A stretch of 64,000 bases of DNA. It comes from Cesiribacteraceae bacterium YIM B00369 (GTDB lineage Bacteria; Bacteroidota; Bacteroidia; Cytophagales; Cyclobacteriaceae). The notes beneath the pieces were generated by a model that was given only the letters and a program-made list of their open reading frames with translations, was not told where the DNA came from and did no database searches. The DNA is taken from positions 1-64,000 of the forward strand of contig JAFMYY010000006.1 in assembly GCA_017948555.1 (NCBI GenBank), in the 5' to 3' direction. Position 1 is the first letter of the stretch, and every line of letters begins with the position of its first letter. Positions 47,226 through 56,154 of this stretch are shown piece by piece. Both the position numbers and the translations under genes were made by a program.

Positions 47226-47918
47226 ATGCTTTATAAAACCAAAGGAGTTGTACTTAATTATCTGAAATATGGGGAAACCTCCATAATTGTCAGGATTTAC
47301 ACTGAGGCTTTTGGTTTACAGTCTTATATTATTAATGGGGTGCGGTCGGCCAAAGCCAAAAATAAGATTGCTCTTTTTCAGCCCCTCACTCTTCTGGACC
47401 TGGTTGTGTACCACCGCCAGCAAACAGAGCTGCACCGGATTAAAGAACTGAAATGCAATGAGCCATTTAAGTCCATCCCTTTCGATTTCCGGAAGTCAGG
47501 AATGGCGCTGTTTATAACAGAGCTTTTAGTAAAGACTATAAAGCGGGAGGAGGAGAATGGTCCCCTTTTTGAATTTCTGCACCATTCCATTCAGGTGCTC
47601 GATCATCTCGAGGATAATTTCAGTAACTTCCATCTTCAGTTTATGCTTAAGCTGAGCTTCTTCCTGGGATTTGCGCCGGGTACAGCTGAAGAACTGTACA
47701 ACCAGGTACACCCGGCAGGGAATGCAGCAAATTTTGCGATGGAAGAAAAGCAGGTGCTGGAAAGTTTGCTGAACCAGGGTTTCGATAACGATCTTCGTAT
47801 GCCGTCGGCTCAAAGAAAAGCTATCCTGAAGAATATCCTCATGTTTTATCAGCTCCATTTCGATAATTTCGGCGAACTGAAATCCTTAGGAGTTCTGCAG
47901 GAGGTAATGGGGGGATAG
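47226..47918 (+). CDS. recO: DNA repair protein RecO
   Basis: This 230-residue protein has the N-terminal OB fold typical of RecO (KTKGVVLNYLKYGETSIIVRIYT) followed by a helical C-terminal domain. RecO with RecR loads RecA on SSB-coated gaps. The zinc-ribbon cysteines found in some RecO proteins are not seen. It starts 10 bases after porZ, a neighbourhood common in this phylum. Confidence 0.92.
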   Translation: MLYKTKGVVLNYLKYGETSIIVRIYTEAFGLQSYIINGVRSAKAKNKIALFQPLTLLDLVVYHRQQTELHRIKELKCNEPFKSIPFDFRKSGMALFITELLVKTIKREEENGPLFEFLHHSIQVLDHLEDNFSNFHLQFMLKLSFFLGFAPGTAEELYNQVHPAGNAANFAMEEKQVLESLLNQGFDNDLRMPSAQRKAILKNILMFYQLHFDNFGELKSLGVLQEVMGG

Positions 47919-47964
47919 CCAATGGCAGGTGTGTGGGTTTACTGAATGGTAATGCTATAAAAAA

Positions 47965-48024
47965 AGAATGACAGAATAAGTGAACAGAAGGTATTACCTC
48001 TATATTCGTTCATTCTGTCATTCT
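47965..48024. repeat. 13-bp inverted repeat between convergent genes
   Basis: AGAATGACAGAAT (47965-47977) and its exact complement ATTCTGTCATTCT (48012-48024) flank a 34-base spacer between recO and the lipoprotein gene. There is no T tract, so it may be a weak terminator or a small repetitive element. Confidence 0.55.
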
Positions 48025-48058
48025 CTTATTCATAATTTCCTGATTTCAGGAATGATTT

Positions 48059-48889
48059 TTACATTGCCGGCTGGTTGCCTTCTTCCAATGTAATAGTGCG
48101 GGTAACCGGGTTATAAGGGCTTTGAACCAGGTTATTGTTCTCGTCCAGCAGCTCCAGCTTTATGGTTGATTCTCCCATAGGTAAACCTTCAATTACATAA
48201 GGCTGCCATTTAGTAACAGTAAATTCCTGTCCATTAATGGTGGCACGCACTTTTTTTCCGTTCTCTGAGAGGTCAGTATTCACAAGATAGAAATCAAGCA
48301 TCACATTACTTGTTTCCTGAGGACCTGAATAAGTTCCTTTAGGACGGCTGTAAAACATGTGAGGGGCATTCAGGTCTACCTTTTCAGGTTTGGCATCACC
48401 AACAGTAAACTGCCTGAGTACATAAGCTTCCGGGTGTTTAAGGCTCATGTGGAAAGAGCGTGATAAGAAAGAAAGCTCCACATAATGGCCGGCCTCCAAC
48501 TCTTTCTGATAAGTGGTTTCATACACAGCATCGTATGGCCGGTTGTTTACGATCAGGTGAATATGCTGCCCTTTGCTGGAGTTTGCCATCATTTGTGCAT
48601 GCTCGGACTCTGTCATTTTAGTCAGCTGGTAATTTTTTACATTATACTCAAATGTAACAGGACCTGCTTTTAACTTTTGTCCGTTTGTAGGTGCATTCTG
48701 TTCCAGAATAGCATCCTGAAATTCAGTGGTTTCTTCGGTTGCCCTGAGGTTAATCTTTTGGGCATCAGGAGTAGTGGTTTCCGTAACAGCCAGGGTATCT
48801 TCACCCTGATTATTATTGCTGCTTCCGCCGCCATCGCAGGCAAATAAAAAAGTTGCCGAAAATAAGCTTAAAAGAATTGTTTTTTTCAT
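48059..48889 (-). CDS. Lipoprotein of unknown function
   Basis: This is a 276-residue predicted lipoprotein with lipobox FLFAC (Cys18) followed by a Gly/Ser/Asn-rich tether and an acidic, threonine-rich stretch. Two beta-rich parts follow: residues about 70-170 with GQHIHLIVNNRPYDAVYE, and about 170-276 with an Ig-like C-terminus (GESTIKLELLDENNNLVQSPYN). I do not recognise a characterised family. The histidine-containing HIHLIVNN strand could be a ligand site, but this is a guess. Confidence 0.7.
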   Translation of the reverse strand: MKKTILLSLFSATFLFACDGGGSSNNNQGEDTLAVTETTTPDAQKINLRATEETTEFQDAILEQNAPTNGQKLKAGPVTFEYNVKNYQLTKMTESEHAQMMANSSKGQHIHLIVNNRPYDAVYETTYQKELEAGHYVELSFLSRSFHMSLKHPEAYVLRQFTVGDAKPEKVDLNAPHMFYSRPKGTYSGPQETSNVMLDFYLVNTDLSENGKKVRATINGQEFTVTKWQPYVIEGLPMGESTIKLELLDENNNLVQSPYNPVTRTITLEEGNQPAM

Positions 48890-48983
48890 AATGGTTGAAA
48901 CTATAATGGTTGAATATGCGAAGGTATTTAATTTACTATCTTAATGAAAATTTATTAGTTTGCATTTCAAATTAAACGACCTT

Positions 48984-49958
48984 ATGGCTAAAGTGTTATA
49001 TGAAGAAATTCCCTCACTGGACCTTGCGGATTTCCTGAGCGGTGATGTGGAGCGGAAAAGAAAATTTGTGCAGGACCTGGGTACTGCATATACAAATATT
49101 GGCTTTGTTGCCATAAAAAATCATGGCCTGTCCGGAGAGCTTACAGCTGATTTGTACGATGTAATAAGGCGTTTTTTTCAGCTTCCTGATGATGTTAAGC
49201 TGAAGTATGCACGGCCTGAACTGGCGGGCCAGCGTGGTTATACTCCAAAAGGTAAGGAGCATGCTAAAGGCCGGAGCACGGGCGATTTGAAAGAATTTTA
49301 TCATGTGGGGCAGGAAACGGAAGGAGCAGATGCACCGCATGATAAGAATTATCCAGCGAATGTGTGGCCTGAGGAAATTCCTGATATGGCCGGTATTTGC
49401 ACCCAGGCCTATAAAACCCTTGAGGCAGCCGGTAAAACTTTGTTAAAAGCAATTGCCCTTTACCTTGGCCTTGATGAAAATTATTTTGAAAAGAAGGTTG
49501 AATACGGAAACAGCATCCTGCGTCCCATCCATTATTTTCCAATTGAAAACCCGGATGCCGTTCCTGCCGATGCAGTGCGGGCTGCGGAACATGGCGATAT
49601 TAACCTGATAACCCTTTTAATGGGCGCCAGTGCCGATGGATTACAGGTGCTTCGCCGCGATGGCAAATGGATCCCTATTACTGCTTTGCCCGAGCAAATT
49701 GTGGTAAATGTAGGCGATATGCTTGCCCGTCATACTAACGACAAGCTGAAGTCCACTATTCACCGGGTGGTAAACCCTCCGCGGGAACTAATGAACACCT
49801 CCCGTTTCTCTATCCCGTTCTTTATGCATCCGCGGGCTGAAATGGATCTCTCCTGCCTGGAAAGCTGTATTGATGAGGAGCATCCAAAGCAGTATGAAGA
49901 TATTACTGCAGGAGAATTTCTGGACCAGCGCCTGGCAGAAATAGGACTTAAGAAATAA
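48984..49958 (+). CDS. 2-oxoglutarate/Fe(II) dioxygenase, isopenicillin N synthase-like
   Basis: This is a 324-residue oxygenase of the plant-type DIOX_N/2OG-FeII family. The iron ligands are AEHGDINLIT (His and Asp near 202-204) and the distal His in TIHRVVNPP near 258. The RxS co-substrate motif is SRFSIPFF near 272. An N-terminal domain begins YEEIPSLDLADF. The ATG at 48984 is preferred over an upstream TTG because the family starts directly before this segment. The substrate is unknown. The isolated setting gives no pathway hint. Confidence 0.88.
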   Translation: MAKVLYEEIPSLDLADFLSGDVERKRKFVQDLGTAYTNIGFVAIKNHGLSGELTADLYDVIRRFFQLPDDVKLKYARPELAGQRGYTPKGKEHAKGRSTGDLKEFYHVGQETEGADAPHDKNYPANVWPEEIPDMAGICTQAYKTLEAAGKTLLKAIALYLGLDENYFEKKVEYGNSILRPIHYFPIENPDAVPADAVRAAEHGDINLITLLMGASADGLQVLRRDGKWIPITALPEQIVVNVGDMLARHTNDKLKSTIHRVVNPPRELMNTSRFSIPFFMHPRAEMDLSCLESCIDEEHPKQYEDITAGEFLDQRLAEIGLKK

Positions 49959-50007
49959 GTCTCATGTATTAATCTTGAAAAAGCTTTCTTCAAAAATTAT
50001 AAATATA

Positions 50008-51204
50008 ATGCCCGGGAACCATAATAATTTAATGGTGCTCAGGCATTATATTTTTCTTAAAGATGTATTTGTGTTTGCTTTGAGTGCTTTTGGTGGTCCG
50101 CAGGCTCATTTTGCGCTCATGTTCGATATTTTTGTACACAAACGTAAATACATTACAGAAGAAGAGCTGATAGAATTAAATGCCCTCTGCCAGATACTTC
50201 CCGGCCCCACCTCCACGCAAACAATTACCGCTATTGGCTTTAAAATAGGTGGAGCACCACTGGCGTACATTACTTTATTAATGTGGGTATTGCCAGCTGT
50301 TGCCATCATGACAGGGGCTGCACTCCTGATTTCGCACATGCAGCAGCAGGAACACCTTTCTCTGGAATTTACAAGGTTCCTGCAGCCTATGGCAGTGGGT
50401 TTCGTGGCTTTTGCCGCTTACCGGATCTGTTATAAGGTAATCAGGGGACGGCTTGCTTTATTTTTAATGGTGGTGGCTGCAACCGTCTCTTATTACATCC
50501 GGACTCCCTATGTTTTTCCTGTTCTTCTGCTGCTTTCCGGTGCTGCTTCTTCCATAAAATACAAGCAGCAGCCAAAAGAAGAAAAGGAAAAATTCAGGGT
50601 AAACTGGTCTAACTTCCTGTTGTGGGGAGGTGTGTTAATTGCGGCTGCCGTTTTAGGTGCCTTAACAAAATCGTTGCCTGTAAGGCTTTTCGAAAATTTT
50701 TACCGGAATGGCAGTCTTATCTTTGGAGGAGGACAGGTACTGGTGCCTTTATTATATACTGAATTTGTGGAATTTAAGCAGTACCTGACTTCAGAAGAAT
50801 TCCTGACGGGGTATGGAATTGCCCAGTCAGTGCCTGGCCCTACTTTTTCATTTACTGCCTATATTGGGGCTATGAGCATGCAAAAGCAGGGAATGACTGC
50901 CCAGCTTCTGGGCGCTTTTGTGGCAGCGGCAGGTATATTCCTGCCCGGCACCTTTCTTATTTTCTTTGTTATCAGGTTTTGGGATAAGCTGAAGAAATAC
51001 CGGCCTGTAAAAGCTTCACTGGAAGGAATAAATGCAGCCAGTGCCGGGGTGGTAATTGGTGCCGCCATTCTGTTATTTGATCCTGTTCCTTCCACACCCC
51101 TTAACATCGGAATAATCCTGCTTACCTTTGGCCTGCTCCTGCTTACGTGTATACCTGCCCCGTTAATTATTGTGGGAGGGGTACTGTTAGGTCTGGTGGT
51201 TTAG
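50008..51204 (+). CDS. chrA: Chromate transporter, ChrA family
   Basis: This is a membrane protein of about 398 residues made of two homologous CHR domains. The first has ALSAFGGPQAHFALMFDIFV and ALCQILPGPTSTQTITAIG; the second has GSLIFGGGQVLVPLLYTEF and GIAQSVPGPTFSFTAYIG. Such long-chain ChrA proteins export chromate or related oxyanions by proton exchange. The ATG at 50008 was chosen over a TTG at 49975. Its TAG overlaps the stop codon of the convergent ldcA gene. Confidence 0.9.
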   Translation: MPGNHNNLMVLRHYIFLKDVFVFALSAFGGPQAHFALMFDIFVHKRKYITEEELIELNALCQILPGPTSTQTITAIGFKIGGAPLAYITLLMWVLPAVAIMTGAALLISHMQQQEHLSLEFTRFLQPMAVGFVAFAAYRICYKVIRGRLALFLMVVAATVSYYIRTPYVFPVLLLLSGAASSIKYKQQPKEEKEKFRVNWSNFLLWGGVLIAAAVLGALTKSLPVRLFENFYRNGSLIFGGGQVLVPLLYTEFVEFKQYLTSEEFLTGYGIAQSVPGPTFSFTAYIGAMSMQKQGMTAQLLGAFVAAAGIFLPGTFLIFFVIRFWDKLKKYRPVKASLEGINAASAGVVIGAAILLFDPVPSTPLNIGIILLTFGLLLLTCIPAPLIIVGGVLLGLVV

Positions 51205-52115
51205 GAACAGGAAATCTGTTTCAGCTGAGCCCCCTTTTTAGTTACTGTAAAGCGCACCTTTCTCCCTGCAGGAACAGCCAGATTAAGGGGCTCATGGCCA
51301 ACAGGGCAGCCAAAAGCCACAGGAAAAGAATATTCTGCTACATGCTCCTGTATAATTTCGTAAGCCGTTTTTCCGAATGGAATGGGGTTGTCGTTCATGT
51401 CTGACATTTGGCCCACCACCAGGCCTGCCAGCTTTTCGAGTTTCCCGCAGCGCTTCAGGTGCACCATCATTCTGTCGATGTGGTAGAGGTACTCGTCCAG
51501 ATCTTCCATGAATAAAATTTTTCCCTCATAAGAAGGATTTGAGGAGGTACCAATCAGGTTATTCAGAATGGATAAGTTTCCGCCAACCAGTTCGCCGGTG
51601 GCTTCTCCCGGGCGGTTAAAGGGGTGTGCGGGAGTTTCCATCTTAAAAGGTTCTCCTCTTAAAAGGGCAAAAAGGCTTTCTATACTTCTTTTCCTCTCCT
51701 CCTGTTGGAAATCAAACTGGGCAGCCATTATGGAATGGATGCTTTCCATTCCCAAATTGTGTAAATGGCAGAGAATAGCTGTTACATCGCTGAAGCCACA
51801 AATCCATTTAGGTTGCTTTTCCAGCAGCGACCAATCAATCCTGTCAACTATACGGGTAGTGCCATAACCGCCCCGCGCACAGATAATTGCTTTTACTTCG
51901 GTATCTTCAAGGAGCGTACGCATATCTGCAATACGCTGCTCATCGGTTCCGGCAAACTGGTTTTGCTCAGCAAAGAGGTTGGGTGCATATTTAACTTTAT
52001 ACCCGAGGCCTTCAATAATCTCTCTGGCCTGCAGTATTGCATCACGAGTGGTTTTACGTGCTGTGGAAAGGATGCCAATTGTATCGCCGGATTTCAGAAA
52101 TGGAGGCTGGTTCAC
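51201..52115 (-). CDS. ldcA: LD-carboxypeptidase (peptidase S66)
   Basis: This 304-residue serine peptidase removes the terminal D-Ala from muropeptide tetrapeptides during wall recycling. The catalytic serine is Ser109 in WICGFSDVTA. The glutamate is in LFMEDLDEYLYHIDR and the histidine in GCPVGHEPLN. ARGGYGTTRIVDRIDW precedes the serine as usual. The start is GTG at 52115. Eleven copies of a 7-base repeat begin 5 bases upstream of that codon, an unusual leader. Confidence 0.92.
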   Translation of the reverse strand: MNQPPFLKSGDTIGILSTARKTTRDAILQAREIIEGLGYKVKYAPNLFAEQNQFAGTDEQRIADMRTLLEDTEVKAIICARGGYGTTRIVDRIDWSLLEKQPKWICGFSDVTAILCHLHNLGMESIHSIMAAQFDFQQEERKRSIESLFALLRGEPFKMETPAHPFNRPGEATGELVGGNLSILNNLIGTSSNPSYEGKILFMEDLDEYLYHIDRMMVHLKRCGKLEKLAGLVVGQMSDMNDNPIPFGKTAYEIIQEHVAEYSFPVAFGCPVGHEPLNLAVPAGRKVRFTVTKKGAQLKQISCS

Positions 52116-52120
52116 ATTAA

Positions 52121-52197
52121 AAGAATTAAGAATTAAGAATTAAGAATTAAGAATTAAGAATTAAGAATTAAGAATTAAGAATTAAGAATTAAGAATT
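52121..52197 (-). repeat. Heptanucleotide tandem repeat, 11 copies
   Basis: AAGAATT is repeated eleven times without a mismatch (77 bases). On the minus strand it reads AATTCTT and ends 5 bases before the GTG start of ldcA, so it fills the whole proximal leader. A heptamer array can change length by slippage. Confidence 0.97.
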
Positions 52198-52246
52198 AGC
52201 TTTTATAAATATAGCATTTCAGGAACTTACAGGTATTGAAAAGGCA

Positions 52247-52276
52247 TAAAAAAACCCTGATGAAACACCAGGGTTT
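52247..52276 (-). terminator. Rho-independent terminator of the bamA-ompH operon
   Basis: AAACCCTG and CAGGGTTT form an 8-base stem around a 9-base loop. On the minus strand the stem runs into seven T residues. It lies 24 bases beyond the stop of the last ompH gene. Confidence 0.9.
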
Positions 52277-52299
52277 GTGAATTTAAAGGTTTGCCTTAC

Positions 52300-52845
52300 T
52301 TATTCTTTAACAGTAAGTCCCATTTTCTTCAGGACCAGTTTGGAAATGTCCTGGCTTTGATCTGCTACAAACAGGAGGGTGGGCACCCCGGCTACTTCTG
52401 AGTTCAGTACATGTGAATAGCCGTTTTCAGCAGCTACCGCATCAATATTTGTTTGAATTTTATCGTAAGCAGGAGCCAGCAGGTCAGATTCTTTTTTCTG
52501 AATCATTTGTTGGGCATCGCGCTGGAATTTTTCAATTCTTGATTGCATATCCCGTAATTCAGTCTCTTTTTGCTGGCGGATTTCAGGTAACATTGTTTCA
52601 GCGCTTTTTTGATAGTTTGCTGCTTTTGTCTGAAATTCCTGCGCCTGAGATTGAAGCTGGGTGGAAAGCTGCTTCTCGTATTCTGTTAATTCCTGTTCAA
52701 TCTGCTTGTATTCAGGCATTTCACTCAGGATGTAGTTAACGCTTGCATATCCTATTTTAACTGGTTTCGGGTTAGTTCCTTGCGCGTAAACGGCAAAGCC
52801 AGCAAAAAGAAATGCTGCGAGGGCAATCACAAATTTGTTTTTCAT
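52300..52845 (-). CDS. OmpH/Skp-family periplasmic chaperone 1
   Basis: This is a protein of about 181 residues with a signal peptide (NKFVIALAAFLFAGFAVYAQ) and the Skp layout: a short beta part (KIGYASVNYILSEMPEYK), a long coiled coil (ELTEYEKQLSTQLQSQAQEF onward) and a closing ALNSEVAG-like strand. Skp holds unfolded outer-membrane proteins for BamA. The start MKNKF (52845) was preferred because it gives a normal signal peptide; the frame also opens at 52857. It is the second of two ompH genes behind bamA. Confidence 0.9.
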   Translation of the reverse strand: MKNKFVIALAAFLFAGFAVYAQGTNPKPVKIGYASVNYILSEMPEYKQIEQELTEYEKQLSTQLQSQAQEFQTKAANYQKSAETMLPEIRQQKETELRDMQSRIEKFQRDAQQMIQKKESDLLAPAYDKIQTNIDAVAAENGYSHVLNSEVAGVPTLLFVADQSQDISKLVLKKMGLTVKE

Positions 52846-52873
52846 GAGATCTATCAATTTAATTTAATTATAC

Positions 52874-53407
52874 TTATTCAACAGTATCGTTCTTATCACC
52901 TAAACCAAGCTCTTCCAGTACAAAGTCGGTATAGTCATGAACAGGGTTGGTGTAGATCATTACCAGATCGCCGGACTTATCGAATACTATCTGGAGTTTC
53001 TGCTTAACGGCTACTGTTTCCACAGCGTCAAATACTTTTTCCTGTACCGGCTGTAAAATTTCCTTTTGTTTAAGAAAGAACATACCATCAAAACCAAAAA
53101 CCTGCTTCTGGTATTCTTTAAGCTCACTTTCTTTCTTCTTTATTTCAGCAGTTCTTTGTTGCTTTAAAGCTTCTGTAAGAAGTACTTCCTCCGCCTGCAA
53201 AGAGCTATACATGGCTTCAATTTCCTTTTGTTTGTCTTTTATTTCGTCCTGCCAGGCAAGGGAGACTTTTTCAATCTCCTGCTGGGCCTGTTTAAACTCC
53301 TTCATCTGGTTCAGCACATACTGTGTATCTACATAACCAAATTTCTGGCCAAAAACGTAATTCGAGACGAAAAAAAGAAAAAAAAGTATAAAATATTTCT
53401 TTTTCAT
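52874..53407 (-). CDS. OmpH/Skp-family periplasmic chaperone 2
   Basis: This is a 177-residue paralogue of the next gene. It has a signal peptide (KYFILFFLFFVSNYVFGQ), an opening FGYVDTQYVLNQMKEFKQA, a long lysine- and glutamate-rich coiled coil (QEIEKVSLAWQDEIKDKQKE) and a C-terminal strand KLQIVFDKSGDLVMIY. It lies 6 bases after bamA. Two Skp-type proteins in tandem next to bamA are typical of this phylum and may serve different clients. Confidence 0.9.
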   Translation of the reverse strand: MKKKYFILFFLFFVSNYVFGQKFGYVDTQYVLNQMKEFKQAQQEIEKVSLAWQDEIKDKQKEIEAMYSSLQAEEVLLTEALKQQRTAEIKKKESELKEYQKQVFGFDGMFFLKQKEILQPVQEKVFDAVETVAVKQKLQIVFDKSGDLVMIYTNPVHDYTDFVLEELGLGDKNDTVE

Positions 53408-53413
53408 GATTTT

Positions 53414-56152
53414 TTATCTGATTTGCTGCCCGATGGTGAAGTGGAACTGCGATCCGCTTGCCCCTGGTCTGTTTGGAACTGCATCAAATCCATATCCCCA
53501 GTCAATACCAATCAAACCAAATGCCGGCATAAATATCCGGGCACCTATACCTGCAGAGCGGTAAAGGTCAAACGGATTGAACTCTTTATAACTTCCCCAG
53601 TTGTTACCTGCTTCGGCAAAGCCTTGTACATAAATAGTTGCAGCAGGGTTTAAGGATATAGGGTACCTTAGCTGCAGTGCAAACTTATTGTAAACAATAC
53701 CTCCAATTTGTGTGGTGCCTGTTTCATTAGTAGGGGTAAGCGACATGTTCTCATAACCGCGCATAGCAATTACATCACGGCCAATAAACATACCGCCAGC
53801 CTGACCTGACATACCATCTCCACCCAGGTAAAAGCGTTCAAATGGTCCTGTTTCTCTTCCTCCGCCATAAGAGCCTATAAAGCCCATATTCGCTTTGGTA
53901 TTTATAACAAGGTCACCTACAACTGTTGAGAAGAAATCAGCATCGAACATATGCTTATGGTATTCCACCCAGCGAAATCTTTCCTGAGATGGAAGATCGG
54001 AATAGTTTGTATTATTAAATAAGGAATAAGGAGGTGTAAAGCTACTCTGTAAAGAAACAGAAGAACCTCCTCTCGGGTACATTGGTACGTTAATACTGTT
54101 ACGTGCGAAAGTGGTATTAAAAGTAATGCTATTCGCGGTTCCTTCATAGAAGCCTAAAGCCTGGAAAGGAGAATAAGCTCCAAGCATTGGTCTTCCTTCT
54201 ACATCAAACTCAGTGTTAACATCATAATAAAGGTAGCTAAGTGAATTTCGGACAGAAAAGAAGTCGTCCGGCCAGCGCACACGTCTGCCCAGGCCTACAG
54301 TTATGCTGCTTACACTGGTGCTGCTCACTTCCGATCCAAAATCGAAGCCAAAACCATTTGTTCTCCGGCCAAACTGGCGCATAACTGAGCGGTTCAGGCT
54401 GACAGAGAATGCATTCGGCCGGTTTCCGCCCAGCCAAGGTTCTGAAAAGGTAAATGAATAGGATTGGAATTGTCTTCCGCTGGACTGGGCACGCAGGGCA
54501 AGTGTTTGTCCGTCGCCCACAGGAAGAGGATCCCAGGTGCGTGGTTTTAAAATATTCTGAATAGAGAAGTTGTTGAATACTAAACCAAGGGTACCAATAA
54601 ATCCTCCGGCACCATAGGCGCTTCGGCCACCCCAGCCGGCAGATAATTCAATCTGGTCGCTTGGTTTTTCTGTTACGGTATATTCAATATCCACTGTACC
54701 ATCGGCCGGATTCGGGATTGGGTTCATACCAAAGTTTTCCTGGTCGAAATAGCCAAGGGCCAGCACTTCCCGCTGTGTACGGATAAGTTTTTCGCGACTG
54801 AATTTTTCTCCCGGCAGGGTACGGATTTCTCTCAGAATTACATGGTCTTTCGTTCTGTCGTTGCCATTTACAATTACCCGCTTAATAGTAGCCTGCGGGC
54901 CTTCTGTTATACGCATCTCCACATCAATGGAGTCGCCGGTAATAGCAATTTCAACCGGCACAATCCTGAAGAAGAGGTAGCCATTATCCATGTAAAGGGC
55001 GCTGATGTCCATGCCATTAGGATTGAAAGTCAGCTTTTTATTTAGCGACTCCAGGTCGTAAACATCACCCTTATCAATATCTAAAATTCTGTTCAGTAAA
55101 CTATCGGTATAAACATAGTTACCTGACCAGGTAACATTGCGGAAGTAGTATTTTTGCCCCTCATCCACTACCATGTTTATATTTACCCTGTTCTCTTTTG
55201 AAGAGGAGTATACAGTGTCGCTTATAATTTGGGCATCGCGGTATCCTTTTGAATTGTAAAAAGCTATAACGGCATTTTTATCCCCTTCAAATTCGTCTTT
55301 GATGAATTTTGAGCTGCCGAAAATGTTAGGCTTTACATGCTGTGCAAGGTATTCTTTAATGTCCTGGCCGTCGGCTTCTTTTGTGTTGGAGAAGAATTCA
55401 ACCAGGTCGGAAGGGCGAAAGCGGGAGGCGCGGATTATTATATCTTCCAGCAGATTGAAGCGTGGCTTTTCATTGGTCTTTTTCATTTTCGACTTCAGCC
55501 GGTAATCTGCTATATTCTCATTGCCTGAGATATTGATCTGGTCGATTTTAACTTTTTTATTCTTATTTACCCTTACATTAAGCTTAACGCTATTTGCCTG
55601 AGTAGTGTCTTTTTCCGGAACAACCTTTACCTGTGCATTGAGGAAGCCCTTTTCAACAAAGTAGTTTTTAACGGTAAGTTCGGTGTTCTTAATTAGTGCA
55701 TCGGTAACAACACGGCCTCTTATAAGCTTAATTTTGTCGTTAATATCGCCTTTCTGGGTTTTTGTTACGCCGGTAACCTCAATACGGGTCAGGCGTGGTC
55801 TTTCTTTCATGTCAATGTTAAGGAAGACCTTGTTCCCTTCAATTTTGGTGATATAGACAGCAACGTCGCCAATAATCCCCTGCTTCCACAGCCGGCTGAT
55901 GGCAGTGCTTATTGCATCGCCGGGAATATTTATCTGGTCGCCAACCCTTAAGCCGGACAGAGAAATAAGCGCGTCGGTATTAAGGGTTTCCACTCCGGTA
56001 ACAGTAATTTCTGCAATTTCATATTCCCGGGGTTCGGAATAATTTAAATCGACAATATTTCCTGAAGAGCGACCCGGCCTGCGCAACCCAACCTGGGCAT
56101 GCAGCAAAACAGGTAATAAAATTATTACTATAGCTAAAAGGTACTTCTTCAT
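53414..56152 (-). CDS. bamA: Outer-membrane protein assembly factor BamA
   Basis: This 912-residue essential Omp85 protein inserts beta-barrels into the outer membrane. A signal peptide ends near LLHAQ. Residues about 45-480 hold the POTRA repeats (YEIAEITVTGVETLNTDAL; RLTRIEVTGVTKTQKGDI; TIKRVIVNGNDRTKDHVI), and about 490-912 the barrel with GLVFNNFSIQNILKPRTW and the late FGLIGIDWGYGFD strand. The protein is longer than proteobacterial BamA (about 810). It lies 2 bases after uppS in one operon. Confidence 0.96.
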   Translation of the reverse strand: MKKYLLAIVIILLPVLLHAQVGLRRPGRSSGNIVDLNYSEPREYEIAEITVTGVETLNTDALISLSGLRVGDQINIPGDAISTAISRLWKQGIIGDVAVYITKIEGNKVFLNIDMKERPRLTRIEVTGVTKTQKGDINDKIKLIRGRVVTDALIKNTELTVKNYFVEKGFLNAQVKVVPEKDTTQANSVKLNVRVNKNKKVKIDQINISGNENIADYRLKSKMKKTNEKPRFNLLEDIIIRASRFRPSDLVEFFSNTKEADGQDIKEYLAQHVKPNIFGSSKFIKDEFEGDKNAVIAFYNSKGYRDAQIISDTVYSSSKENRVNINMVVDEGQKYYFRNVTWSGNYVYTDSLLNRILDIDKGDVYDLESLNKKLTFNPNGMDISALYMDNGYLFFRIVPVEIAITGDSIDVEMRITEGPQATIKRVIVNGNDRTKDHVILREIRTLPGEKFSREKLIRTQREVLALGYFDQENFGMNPIPNPADGTVDIEYTVTEKPSDQIELSAGWGGRSAYGAGGFIGTLGLVFNNFSIQNILKPRTWDPLPVGDGQTLALRAQSSGRQFQSYSFTFSEPWLGGNRPNAFSVSLNRSVMRQFGRRTNGFGFDFGSEVSSTSVSSITVGLGRRVRWPDDFFSVRNSLSYLYYDVNTEFDVEGRPMLGAYSPFQALGFYEGTANSITFNTTFARNSINVPMYPRGGSSVSLQSSFTPPYSLFNNTNYSDLPSQERFRWVEYHKHMFDADFFSTVVGDLVINTKANMGFIGSYGGGRETGPFERFYLGGDGMSGQAGGMFIGRDVIAMRGYENMSLTPTNETGTTQIGGIVYNKFALQLRYPISLNPAATIYVQGFAEAGNNWGSYKEFNPFDLYRSAGIGARIFMPAFGLIGIDWGYGFDAVPNRPGASGSQFHFTIGQQIR

Positions 56153-56154
56153 TC

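Noticed and set aside
53228-53653. 141-codon plus-strand frame across the ompH/bamA junction
   Set aside because: It is antisense to two well-supported genes with no recognisable protein features.
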